Assembly (NCBI GenBank): GCA_021160865.1
Contig: JAGHBS010000137.1
Coordinates: 1-13,186, forward strand
Direction: 5' to 3'
Origin: Planctomycetota bacterium
GTDB lineage: Bacteria > Planctomycetota > Phycisphaerae > SM23-33
Length of the DNA stretch: 13,186 nucleotides
Shown here piece by piece: positions 1 to 6,812 of the stretch (position 1 is the stretch's first letter; each line of letters begins with the position of its first letter). A program made the position numbers and the translations under genes. The notes under the pieces are model-generated. The model saw only the letters and a list, made by a program, of their open reading frames with translations, did no database searches and had not been told where the DNA came from.

Positions 1-147
1 CAATCCCACCATATATTTATGCTTGTTGATGTCGGGTATTATCGGCAAACCGTTCTTAGCAAGGGCTAAGTTCATCGCCTCGGAAATACCTTCGATGGTA
101 TTCAATAAAGTTCCATCAAGGTCGAACAATACAGCCTTTTTCTCCAT
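1..147 (-). CDS. HAD-superfamily phosphatase, phosphoglycolate phosphatase-like (partial, N-terminus only)
   Basis: The 49 codons present begin MEKKAVLFDLDGTLLNT, which is HAD motif I. D9 would be the phosphoryl-accepting aspartate and D11 the general acid/base. The next residues (about 18-40) look like the start of a helical cap, as in the Gph/PGP-like subfamily that dephosphorylates 2-phosphoglycolate or other small phosphate esters. The gene runs off the left edge, so motifs II-IV and the substrate class cannot be checked. An AGGAG Shine-Dalgarno sequence lies at 158-162, 10 nt before the ATG, which supports the start. It sits 40 nt downstream of the lysine aminotransferase stop on the same strand and may be the last gene of that transcript. 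The HAD assignment is secure; the phosphoglycolate specificity is a guess. Confidence 0.85.
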   Translation of the reverse strand, partial: MEKKAVLFDLDGTLLNTIEGISEAMNLALAKNGLPIIPDINKHKYMVGL

Positions 148-187
148 TCGTGTTTTTCTCCTGCTCAAGGAATGTTTGTTATAATGC

Positions 188-1534
188 TCAAGCCGCTTGG
201 AGTTTTGCAAGACAGCGATCGAGTTTTTCGAGCATCAACTTTATATCGTCAATGGTCACATCCAGCACAGGCCTGAAGCGGATTGTCTGCACACCTGCAC
301 CGAGAAGCAGCATCTGCTCATCCTCCAAGGCAATCTGTATGAGTTTGGATTTATCTGCCGGTCTGCGGAGCGAGAAGCCCTGGTATAACCCCATCCCGCG
401 AACGTTGAAGATGAGGTTGTGGTACCGCTTGGCAAGGTCGTTGAGCCCGTCGATCATCACCTTTGCCTTTTCCGGGACCTGTTCGATGAGTTTATCCTGC
501 TTGACGATTTTAATTTCCTGCACCCATCGAACCATATCTGCAAGATTCCCGCCCCATGTTGAATCAAGCACACCACGATCTTTCATCGGGTAAAGCATGT
601 ACACCACGCCGTTGGCGAACTTTTTTGCTACCGCAACAGCCTGGGGCGGGTGGGGCAAATCGAACTGGTCGATTGCAAACATGCTACCGGTTTGCCCGCC
701 TGCGGTTTGCACCTCGTCAAAGGCAAGGAATACATCGTATTTATGGGTCAATTCGCTAAGCCGCTGAAAGAACTCCGGCTTGGCAACTCGTTGTCCGCCA
801 GCCCCTTGGATGGGTTCGACCACGACGGCGACTATCTCCTCGTGGTATCGCTTCAGACAATCTTCAATAATCATTAGACTTTGCTCGGTGCGTTTATCGT
901 TCCGTGAAGGTGGCTGGGATGTGTCTATCGAGGGAAACGGAACCTGTATATTTCCAGGGATAATACCTTTAAAATTTTTTGTCACGATTGGGTCATGCTC
1001 AAGTTGCGTGATGTTCAAAGCAAAGACTGTCCTGCCATGGAAGGCACGGTCGAAGTACAAAAATCGTCTCACGCCCGGGGATGTACCCTTTTTCATTCGT
1101 TTCTCGTTATACAGGCTGAGGAGATATTTCATCATATTCTCGACGGCTTCGGCACCGGAGTTGACGGCGTAGATTTCGAGTCGGTCGTTCTGCATGCACC
1201 TCGGTGCCATTTCGTAAAGTAGCCGATAGTATTCTAAGCATTCTGGCGTGAGGAAATCAGGATTTGCCACCTTGTTGTTTGCTGCTCGTGCAAGCCGATT
1301 GAGGTATTCAGGCTCAAGAAGCCCGGGGTGATTGTGTCCGATGAGTTTTGAACCGTAATAGCCAACCCAGTCGAAGAGCATCTGACCATCCACAGTTGCA
1401 AGGTACATCCCCTTGCTTCGTGATAGGTCCACCACGAATGGCTTGGGCGTCATTACGACGTACCTGCTAAACTCATCGAGCATTTCCTTGCTCTTCGGCC
1501 CGGGGAATTTTTTTACCTTCTCTTCAGGTTGCAT
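188..1534 (-). CDS. lat: L-lysine 6-aminotransferase (lysine epsilon-transaminase)
   Basis: This is a class III, PLP-dependent aminotransferase. The Lat family moves the epsilon-amino group of lysine to 2-oxoglutarate, giving 2-aminoadipate 6-semialdehyde (EC 2.6.1.36), the entry to lysine breakdown through aminoadipate. Numbered from the upstream ATG at 1543, the PLP-cradling NSGAEAVENMMK is at 128-139, FHGRT at 168-172, EPIQGAGG at 243-250, DEVQT at 276-280, the probable Schiff-base lysine in VAKKF at 307 (or 308), and the phosphate-binding STWGGN at 328-333. Length (448-451 aa) matches the family. Two in-frame ATGs compete, at 1543 and 1534. GAGG at 1544-1547 abuts the first but lies 9 nt from the second, so 1534 (MQPEEKVKK) is preferred. 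It is 99 nt downstream of rho on the same strand. No aminoadipate-semialdehyde dehydrogenase is visible in the window, so the pathway role is inferred. Confidence 0.9.
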   Translation of the reverse strand: MQPEEKVKKFPGPKSKEMLDEFSRYVVMTPKPFVVDLSRSKGMYLATVDGQMLFDWVGYYGSKLIGHNHPGLLEPEYLNRLARAANNKVANPDFLTPECLEYYRLLYEMAPRCMQNDRLEIYAVNSGAEAVENMMKYLLSLYNEKRMKKGTSPGVRRFLYFDRAFHGRTVFALNITQLEHDPIVTKNFKGIIPGNIQVPFPSIDTSQPPSRNDKRTEQSLMIIEDCLKRYHEEIVAVVVEPIQGAGGQRVAKPEFFQRLSELTHKYDVFLAFDEVQTAGGQTGSMFAIDQFDLPHPPQAVAVAKKFANGVVYMLYPMKDRGVLDSTWGGNLADMVRWVQEIKIVKQDKLIEQVPEKAKVMIDGLNDLAKRYHNLIFNVRGMGLYQGFSLRRPADKSKLIQIALEDEQMLLLGAGVQTIRFRPVLDVTIDDIKLMLEKLDRCLAKLQAA

Positions 1535-1543
1535 ATATACCAT

Positions 1544-1547
1544 CCTC
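1544..1547 (-). promoter_or_regulatory. Shine-Dalgarno deciding the lat start
   Basis: GAGG is directly next to the ATG at 1543 but 9 nt from the ATG at 1534. This spacing favours the downstream start and shortens the protein by three residues. Confidence 0.55.
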
Positions 1548-1633
1548 GCCGACGTTCGGAATTATCCCCGAAATTATACCTGTTTGTGTATTCGCTTATA
1601 AGGGCGTGAAGTAAGAAGTCAATTGTAAGAAAA

Positions 1634-3184
1634 TCAATCGAAGTTCATCGACATAAGGAACTCTGCATTTGTTTTGAACTTGCTTAATCGGCTGATGAGT
1701 AGTTCCATTGCTTCGACAGGGTTGTTCATCTCTGCGAGGGTTTTCCGCAGGCGGTAGATGAGTTTGAGTTCCTGTGGGTCGAGTAAGAGTTCCTCTTTGC
1801 GTGTGCCAGATCGGCTGATGTCAATTGCTGGCCAGACGCGCCGATCGACTAATCGACGATCGAGGTGCAATTCGCTATTACCAGTACCTTTGAACTCTTC
1901 AAAGATGACTTCATCCATTCTTGAACCAGTTTCGATCAAGGCGGTGCCGATAACGGTGAGCGAGCCGCCTTCTTCGATATTTCTCGCTGCCCCGAAGAAC
2001 CGTTTGGGCTTTTGAAGAGCGTTTGCGTCGACGCCACCGGTGAGAATCTTCCCTGAATGAGGCACCTCGGTATTGTACGCCCTTGCCAGTCGAGTGATTG
2101 AATCCAGCAGGATTACTACATCCTTGCCAAACTCGACCATTCGTCGAGCCTTTTCACCGACCAATTCAGCAATTTGTAGGTGCCGGGAAGCTGGCTCGTC
2201 GAACGTTGATGAAATTACCTCGGCAGTGGTGGCACGCTTCATCTCGGTGACTTCTTCGGGACGTTCGTCAATCAGCAGGATTATGACGTATGCATCAGGA
2301 TGATTGGTGGCGATGGCGTTGGCGATCTTCTGTAGCAGAACGGTCTTACCCGTCCTCGGCGGGGCTACAATTAGCATCCGCTGACCAAAGCCAATCGGCG
2401 TGACGATATTGACCACTCGCATATTGATTTCTTCAGGCGTGGTTTCCAGAAAGATACGCCTGGTAGGATGATGGGGAGTGAGGTCATCAAAATTTACCTT
2501 TTCGGAGAGTTTATCAGGGGCTTCGTAATTGATTGCTTCGACTCGCAGAAGGGCAAAGTATCGTTCAGATTCCTTAGGTGGGCGGATCTGACCGGCGACG
2601 ATGTTTCCCTGCCTCAGGCCGAAACGACGTATCTGGCTTGGTGAAACGTAGATGTCATCCGGGCTTGGTAAGTAATTGTAATCTGGACTTCGCAGAAAGC
2701 CGAACCCATCGGGCAGAATCTCCAAAACGCCTTCACCGTACATCAAGCCATTTTTCTGAATCCTTGCCTTTAGTATGTTGAAGATGAGGTCTTGCTTCTT
2801 CATTCCGCTGTAATTAGTGATGCCTTCTTCTCGGGCTATTGTGTGAAGCTGGCTGACTGTCATCTTTTGCAGTTCGGTGATGTGCAAGTGGCCAGCCTTA
2901 ATCTTTTCGTACTTGGCATGAAGTTCTTCATCGAGGGTTGGGGCAGTTACGTGCTCTTTGGTTGAATCGGACTGCTCTGATTCTTCGGTATCGGCTACTT
3001 GTTGCAATGATGCTTCATCCGATTCGCTTGGTGAGGATTTCGCTTCGGTTTTAGCCGAATCGGCGACGGTGGTAGAGTTCTCGTCAGACGGATCTACCTT
3101 GGTATTGTCTAATTCTTCAGCAGCATCGACCTTTTGCTCATCCTTTTGAGCCTTGCTTGATTTTTTTGTTTTTGTCTTAGCCAT
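1634..3184 (-). CDS. rho: Transcription termination factor Rho
   Basis: Rho is the hexameric RNA-dependent ATPase that ends transcription of untranslated RNA. Numbered from the upstream ATG at 3199, residues about 7-95 are a low-complexity stretch rich in K, E, D, S and T. The Rho N-terminal helical domain (LHITELQKMTV..., about 105-148) and the cold-shock-like RNA-binding domain (about 152-225, with LPDGFGFLRS) follow. The RecA-type ATPase has Walker A APPRTGKT at 279-286, Walker B VIILLIDERPEEV at 305-317, the Q-loop region around HSGKILTGGVD at 381-391, and the R-loop region EEFKGTGNSELHLDR at 434-448. The core is complete; the extension makes it about 100 residues longer than E. coli Rho. 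The start at 3184 (MAKTKTKK) is preferred because GAGG at 3194-3197 lies 9 nt before it. The 170-bp gap from coaE holds a large inverted repeat and suggests separate regulation. Confidence 0.97.
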   Translation of the reverse strand: MAKTKTKKSSKAQKDEQKVDAAEELDNTKVDPSDENSTTVADSAKTEAKSSPSESDEASLQQVADTEESEQSDSTKEHVTAPTLDEELHAKYEKIKAGHLHITELQKMTVSQLHTIAREEGITNYSGMKKQDLIFNILKARIQKNGLMYGEGVLEILPDGFGFLRSPDYNYLPSPDDIYVSPSQIRRFGLRQGNIVAGQIRPPKESERYFALLRVEAINYEAPDKLSEKVNFDDLTPHHPTRRIFLETTPEEINMRVVNIVTPIGFGQRMLIVAPPRTGKTVLLQKIANAIATNHPDAYVIILLIDERPEEVTEMKRATTAEVISSTFDEPASRHLQIAELVGEKARRMVEFGKDVVILLDSITRLARAYNTEVPHSGKILTGGVDANALQKPKRFFGAARNIEEGGSLTVIGTALIETGSRMDEVIFEEFKGTGNSELHLDRRLVDRRVWPAIDISRSGTRKEELLLDPQELKLIYRLRKTLAEMNNPVEAMELLISRLSKFKTNAEFLMSMNFD

Positions 3185-3193
3185 AATCTTCTT

Positions 3194-3197
3194 CCTC
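3194..3197 (-). promoter_or_regulatory. Shine-Dalgarno deciding the rho start
   Basis: GAGG in the context GAGGAAG lies 9 nt before the ATG at 3184. It overlaps the codons of the longer frame that begins at the ATG at 3199. The shorter protein, starting MAKTK, is therefore more likely. Confidence 0.6.
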
Positions 3198-3248
3198 ATT
3201 TCAAATTAGATGTTCAAGATACTTCTCTTTAATGAAACCAGACTTTTG

Positions 3249-3290
3249 AGATTCCGTAGTTAGGTAAAAGTAATTACTTTTTCGGATTCT
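3249..3290. repeat. Nested inverted repeat in the rho leader
   Basis: A 16-bp perfect palindrome (AAAAGTAATTACTTTT, 3266-3281) lies inside outer arms AGATTCCG (3249-3256) and CGGATTCT (3283-3290), which pair at 7 of 8 positions. The outer arms are placed asymmetrically, 9 nt from the core on one side and 1 nt on the other. It sits about 65-105 nt upstream of the rho start. No U-run follows on the minus strand, so it is not a standard intrinsic terminator. It could be an operator for a dimeric regulator or an RNA structure in the rho leader; the symmetry is visible but the role is inferred. Confidence 0.6.
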
Positions 3291-3354
3291 AACCCTCGGG
3301 TCAAATTGAACCTTCATAGTTTAGATTTTTGCACAATATTATCGCAAAGCGTTT

Positions 3355-4023
3355 TCAGGTATGACCTGCTTTGTGGATTATCCTGCGGAATATCGTACGA
3401 ACCTGCTCGCGCAATGATGATTCGTTGAGGTTATTGTCAATTATATATTCGGCTTTAGATGCCTTGATGTCCAGAGGATTTTGCAAATTTTCTCGCGCCT
3501 TCCATGTATCGTAATCCCAACCTCTGGATTGCTTAACCCTATTATACCGCAAATCGTCCTTCGCTGAGACAAAAATCAGGATATTGCAAAGTTCTTGCCA
3601 GTCGGTTTCCGTAAGAAGTGCCGCATCAATAACAATTGCCGGGATGTTTGGTTTGGCAAGAAATGCTTCTATTTGTTGTTCCATCCGTTGTCGGATTCTC
3701 GGATGCATTATTTTGTTCAATGCTGCAATATCTTCTGCCGAGCGGAAAACTATATCAGCTAAGGCAGCTCTGTCGACCTCACCGTTGGGGGTAAAAATTT
3801 TTTCGCCCCAGCGATTTTTCAATTCTTCCTTTACCTTCGGGTCTTTTAGAAGTTCATGCCCGATGGCATCGGCATCAATGCGTCCACAGCCAAGTTTTTC
3901 AAACTCCTTCGCCACGGTCGATTTACCAGCGCCGATGCCGCCTAATAACCCGATTATCGGCTTGGTGTGTTGAGAGAAGTAAGCAGAGTCGTTTCTACTG
4001 TATTTTGAATAGTCTTTCTGCAT
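3355..4023 (-). CDS. coaE: Dephospho-CoA kinase
   Basis: CoaE carries out the last step of coenzyme A synthesis, the ATP-dependent phosphorylation of the ribose 3'-hydroxyl of dephospho-CoA in the cytoplasm. The 222-aa protein has the P-loop GGIGAGKST at 28-36, the substrate-side motif DADAIGHELL at 50-59, the lid-region NKIMHPRIR at 103-111, and VIDAALLTETDW at 131-142, where many relatives have a PLL-type sequence. The C-terminal AEYIIDNN (191-198) is also typical. A longer frame to 4140 exists but lies wholly within the amidohydrolase gene and encodes unrelated residues, so the ATG at 4023 is used. That start overlaps the amidohydrolase stop by 29 nt and has only a weak Shine-Dalgarno sequence, which points to translational coupling. 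About 20 residues precede the first beta strand, longer than in most CoaE proteins. Confidence 0.95.
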   Translation of the reverse strand: MQKDYSKYSRNDSAYFSQHTKPIIGLLGGIGAGKSTVAKEFEKLGCGRIDADAIGHELLKDPKVKEELKNRWGEKIFTPNGEVDRAALADIVFRSAEDIAALNKIMHPRIRQRMEQQIEAFLAKPNIPAIVIDAALLTETDWQELCNILIFVSAKDDLRYNRVKQSRGWDYDTWKARENLQNPLDIKASKAEYIIDNNLNESSLREQVRTIFRRIIHKAGHT

Positions 4024-4906
4024 TGCGATGGTAAATGTTCTCGCTGATTTCTTCGGGCAAGTCGAGCGATTGTAAGAACCTGTGAAGATCATCGCCGAAG
4101 TAGTCCCGTCCGAAGAGCATCCTTTCGTGGTACTTCCCAATGAGATATTTACTATAATCGATGTCGCGTTTTAGGGCATTGAGCGCCGAGAGTGCTGATA
4201 AGTCGAGATAGAGGTTGCGATAGTTCTCCAGGAGTATTTCGAGCCGACCTGGTGGGACGATTGGCCCGTCAGGGTATATCCCCGGAGACGTATCGGCATC
4301 GCTGCTGATTTCCCGCCAAAAGCCAGGGCCATGTGCGATGAAAATAGTTTCCGGACAGGTTTGAATAGCCCGTTCGAGATTTTCTATCGTTCCGCCATAC
4401 CACTGCGCAAAATACTCCATTTTTCCAGTTTGCTCGTTTGGAAGGTATGGCACATCAATGTGCAGTATCACGGGCAGATTGTATCGAGCGCAAAGACGGA
4501 ATAGTTCTATGCACCGTGGGTCATCCAGCAAGAGGCGACATTTCAATTCCCCCATGGCACGGATGTTGTACATCTTGATGGCGGCTTCGAGCCGACTAGC
4601 GGCATCCGGTTCCAGCGGGTGTGGAGCATAGCCGAGAATGAACCTGTCGGGATAATGCCTATTAGCCTGCACGATGTCTTCGAGCGGCAGTCCCGGATGA
4701 TTCAAACCGGTCCAATCGGTATGTACAGGATTCAGGACGCCCTCGTATCCAGCGTGTCCCTCGATGGGGTGGATATACCAGGTAAGGAGCAGGGCCTTTT
4801 CAATACTGTTAGCGTCGAGATCGGCAACCAGCGACGCATCATCCTTGCCGTGCCAGAAAACGTGTTGATGCGCATCTATTATGCGCTTCGGTCGAGACAT
4901 ATTCAT
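3995..4906 (-). CDS. Amidohydrolase-family (amidohydrolase_2-type) TIM-barrel hydrolase
   Basis: The 303-aa protein looks like a metal-dependent hydrolase of the amidohydrolase_2 group, which includes decarboxylases and lactonases acting on carboxylated substrates. Visible candidate metal and catalytic residues are the HxH in DAHQH (H13, H15), ELK at 120-122, H149 in ILHID, H192 in FIAHGPGFW, and D268 in FGRDYFGDD. Spacing and order fit the barrel strands. The substrate cannot be told from sequence. There is no signal peptide, so it is probably cytoplasmic. GGGAGG at 4913-4918 lies 6 nt before the ATG at 4906, which is preferred over the far upstream ATG at 4966 and the neighbouring ATGs at 4909 and 4900. 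It heads the minus-strand group and overlaps coaE by 29 nt. Confidence 0.8.
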   Translation of the reverse strand: MNMSRPKRIIDAHQHVFWHGKDDASLVADLDANSIEKALLLTWYIHPIEGHAGYEGVLNPVHTDWTGLNHPGLPLEDIVQANRHYPDRFILGYAPHPLEPDAASRLEAAIKMYNIRAMGELKCRLLLDDPRCIELFRLCARYNLPVILHIDVPYLPNEQTGKMEYFAQWYGGTIENLERAIQTCPETIFIAHGPGFWREISSDADTSPGIYPDGPIVPPGRLEILLENYRNLYLDLSALSALNALKRDIDYSKYLIGKYHERMLFGRDYFGDDLHRFLQSLDLPEEISENIYHRNAERLFKIQ

Positions 4907-4912
4907 CATCAG

Positions 4913-4918
4913 CCTCCC
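4913..4918 (-). promoter_or_regulatory. Shine-Dalgarno deciding the amidohydrolase start
   Basis: GGGAGG is 3 nt from the ATG at 4909, 6 nt from the one at 4906 and 12 nt from the one at 4900. The middle site has the most usual spacing. It rules against the start at 4966, which would add about 20 residues without family likeness. Confidence 0.65.
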
Positions 4919-5024
4919 GTGGGTTATCGTGCCAATTGTATCGGAGAGAAGTAAGTACGCTTGCATATTGTATCTCTGAAGCGGTGGCGATTGAAGATAT
5001 ATTATTTTTCTGGTAAGAAAGATA

Positions 5025-5043
5025 ATGATGGAAACGCCATCGT
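5025..5043. repeat. Short dyad in the leader of the TGS GTPase
   Basis: ATGATGG (5025-5031) and CCATCGT (5037-5043) can form seven base pairs, one of them G-U, around a 5-nt loop, 42 nt upstream of the GTPase ATG. No U-run follows. It could be a weak operator or a leader hairpin, or chance. Confidence 0.3.
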
Positions 5044-5085
5044 GAGGTTGTCGAAGTAATTGAAGGAATTAAGGATTAGATTACC

Positions 5086-6078
5086 ATGCCAGCTAATTTG
5101 ACACCGGAGTTTGAAAAGGCAGAGCAGCGATTTCGTGAAGCCACTACCGATGCCGAAAAACTCCAAGCCCTTCGGGAGATGCTCAGTACCATCCCGAAGC
5201 ACAAGGGCACTGAGAAGATGCAGGCTGACATCAAGAGACGTATAAGCCAGCTGCAAAAGGCATCGGCTAAGAAGACGGGCAAGGCTGTCGATTTATTCCA
5301 CGTTCCTAAAACCGGTGCAGGTCAGGTAGTCCTGATAGGTCCGCCCAATGCCGGTAAAAGTTCCATTGTAGCTGCCTGTACCAACGCCCCGGTGAAAGTG
5401 GCTGATTATCCTTACACCACCTCGCTACCCACCCCTGGAATGCTGAATTATGAGGATGTTCAGATACAACTGGTGGATACCCCGCCGATGACGGCTGATA
5501 ATATCCCCCCCGGCTTGATGGGAACGATTAACTTTGCCGATGTAATCGCCATCGTCATCGCCGCTGATAATCAACCTGCTGAATATCTTGACGGTATTCT
5601 TGCTATTTTTTCTCAGCGGGGATTGGTATTGCGAACCTTGCCGAGAAACCAGCTTGATAACCTCGATGACGTCGAGGCTGGTACTCGCAAGCGGAGTGCA
5701 ATAGTCCTTCTCAATAAGATAGATTTAGCCTCTGCTGATGCGATCGATAAAGTCAGGGCGATTTGTGACGGTAAACTTGATGTCATTCCGATAAGCACCC
5801 TTACTGGCGAGGGGCTTGATGTTCTGGCTGAGCGTTTCTGGAAACTGTTGGCGGTCATCCGTGTTTACACCAAGGAGCCCGGCAAGCCTGTCGATAAGGA
5901 TAGACCCTACACCCTGCCAGTTGACTCGACCGTTGCAGATTTGGCTGCTGAGGTTCATCGCGATTTACCCAAGAAGATGAAGTTTGCTCGTATCTGGGGT
6001 GATGGGCGATTCCAGGGACAACACGTTCATCGCACCGAGGTACTTCACGATAAAGACATCGTCGAGATACACAAGTAA
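5086..6078 (+). CDS. DRG/Obg-like GTPase with C-terminal TGS domain
   Basis: The 330-aa protein resembles the DRG branch of the Obg superfamily, GTPases linked to ribosomes and translation. The N-terminal helical part (about 7-60) includes IPKHKGTEKMQADIKRRI (36-53), like the DRG N-terminus. The G domain has G1 GPPNAGKS at 85-92, G2 YPYTT at 108-112, G3 DTPP at 131-134, G4 NKID at 210-213, and a G5-like ISTLTGEG at 236-243. The TGS domain (about 258-330) starts with VYTKEPGKPVD and ends KDIVEIHK. G3 departs from the usual DxxG: the invariant glycine is proline. The helical insertion and repeat seen in some DRG proteins are not evident. AAGGA at 5071-5075 lies 10 nt before the ATG. It is divergent from the amidohydrolase and is probably transcribed alone, because the next gene is convergent. 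Confidence 0.88.
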   Translation: MPANLTPEFEKAEQRFREATTDAEKLQALREMLSTIPKHKGTEKMQADIKRRISQLQKASAKKTGKAVDLFHVPKTGAGQVVLIGPPNAGKSSIVAACTNAPVKVADYPYTTSLPTPGMLNYEDVQIQLVDTPPMTADNIPPGLMGTINFADVIAIVIAADNQPAEYLDGILAIFSQRGLVLRTLPRNQLDNLDDVEAGTRKRSAIVLLNKIDLASADAIDKVRAICDGKLDVIPISTLTGEGLDVLAERFWKLLAVIRVYTKEPGKPVDKDRPYTLPVDSTVADLAAEVHRDLPKKMKFARIWGDGRFQGQHVHRTEVLHDKDIVEIHK

Positions 6079-6118
6079 GGTTGTCTTTGTTCGCTAATAG
6101 GTGAGAGGGATTAGATTT

Positions 6119-6685
6119 TCATGCGTGCAAGCAGAGGTGTTCTATAAGTATTTTTGCCCCGATGATAATCAAGATAAATCCGCCAAGTATTTTTGCCTTT
6201 CCTCCAAGTCGAACGCCAATGTGCATACCTGTTAAAATACCGATGGCACTGAGTAGTACGGTGGTAATCCCGATGATTCCAGCTGCCAGCCAGATTGTTG
6301 ATGTATCAATCAGTGCCAGTGATAATCCTGCTGCCAGGGCGTCTATACTGGTTGCTATTGAAAGGACGAGCAACGGTAAGATTTGAATATGATTGGCTCT
6401 TGGTTGATTGCTTTGCTTGGAGAACGAGTCGAGAATCATCTTTCCACCGATGAAAAGAAGTATGAAAAAAGCAATCCAATGATCATATCCTCCAATTAGA
6501 CTTGCTGCCGTTACGCCGAGTGACCATCCAATTACGGGCATAGCAAACTGAAAAGCCCCGAAACTAAAGGCAATTTTTGCCGCATCGAGAAAGACTACCC
6601 TCCCTGCAGCACCGATGGCAATTGAGGCTGCCACGGCATCCATCGCCAATCCAATCGCCAGTATAATGATGATGTACCAATTCAA
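6119..6685 (-). CDS. mntP: MntP-family manganese efflux pump
   Basis: MntP (formerly YebN/DUF204) exports Mn2+ from the cytoplasm and protects against manganese overload. The 188-aa sequence shows six hydrophobic segments at about 3-25, 37-58, 68-86, 103-124, 131-153 and 163-183. It also has the family's two internal-repeat signatures: AMDAVAASIAIG (14-25, D16) and SIDALAAGLSLA (113-124, D115). SFGAFQFAMPVIGW (41-54) is a typical second motif. The start is TTG at 6685, because no in-frame ATG or GTG precedes it and the next methionine (residue 15) lies inside the first membrane helix. AAGGA lies 7 nt before the TTG. The yybP-ykoY manganese riboswitch often found before mntP is not recognisable in the roughly 100-nt leader. 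It converges with the TGS GTPase (40-bp gap) and diverges from the SHOCT-like gene. Confidence 0.9.
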   Translation of the reverse strand: MNWYIIIILAIGLAMDAVAASIAIGAAGRVVFLDAAKIAFSFGAFQFAMPVIGWSLGVTAASLIGGYDHWIAFFILLFIGGKMILDSFSKQSNQPRANHIQILPLLVLSIATSIDALAAGLSLALIDTSTIWLAAGIIGITTVLLSAIGILTGMHIGVRLGGKAKILGGFILIIIGAKILIEHLCLHA

Positions 6686-6757
6686 TGATTTTTCCTTTAT
6701 CCTATTTTTATGATAAATTGAACTCCCTGTGAGTTATAACATACTTTTGTATCGTTT

Positions 6758-6786
6758 TTGATGATTATGGTATATGCGAGTATAGT
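6758..6786 (+). promoter_or_regulatory. Sigma-70-type promoter of the small membrane protein gene
   Basis: TTGATG (6758-6763, -35) and TATAGT (6781-6786, -10) are separated by exactly 17 nt. Transcription would start near 6793, about 20 nt before the ATG at 6813. This makes the alternative in-frame starts TTG 6786 and ATG 6795 unlikely, since they lie upstream of or at the predicted start site. Confidence 0.6.
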
Positions 6787-6800
6787 TGAGTGGGATGGAT

Positions 6801-6805
6801 GAAGG
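6801..6805 (+). promoter_or_regulatory. Shine-Dalgarno deciding the start of the small membrane protein
   Basis: GAAGG lies 7 nt before the ATG at 6813. Together with the promoter placement it selects that start over the TTG at 6786. Confidence 0.6.
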
Positions 6806-6812
6806 TTTTAAG

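Noticed and set aside
150..1222. Several plus-strand open frames opposite lat (for example 150-593 and 780-1172)
   Set aside because: They are antisense shadows of the strongly supported aminotransferase, show no family motifs and lack ribosome sites.
4024..4140. 39-codon N-terminal extension of coaE to an ATG at 4140
   Set aside because: It lies wholly within the amidohydrolase gene in another frame, has no resemblance to CoaE and lacks a ribosome site.
4915..4945. Sigma-54-like TGGCACG on the minus strand before the amidohydrolase gene
   Set aside because: The TTGC half at the required spacing is absent.
4907..4966. Longer amidohydrolase start at 4966
   Set aside because: GGGAGG at 4913-4918 sits inside this stretch and is ideally spaced for the ATG at 4906; the added residues lack family likeness.
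4998..5005. TATATTAT as a -10 box for the TGS GTPase gene
   Set aside because: No acceptable -35 lies 16-18 nt upstream; an AT-rich stretch alone is not enough.
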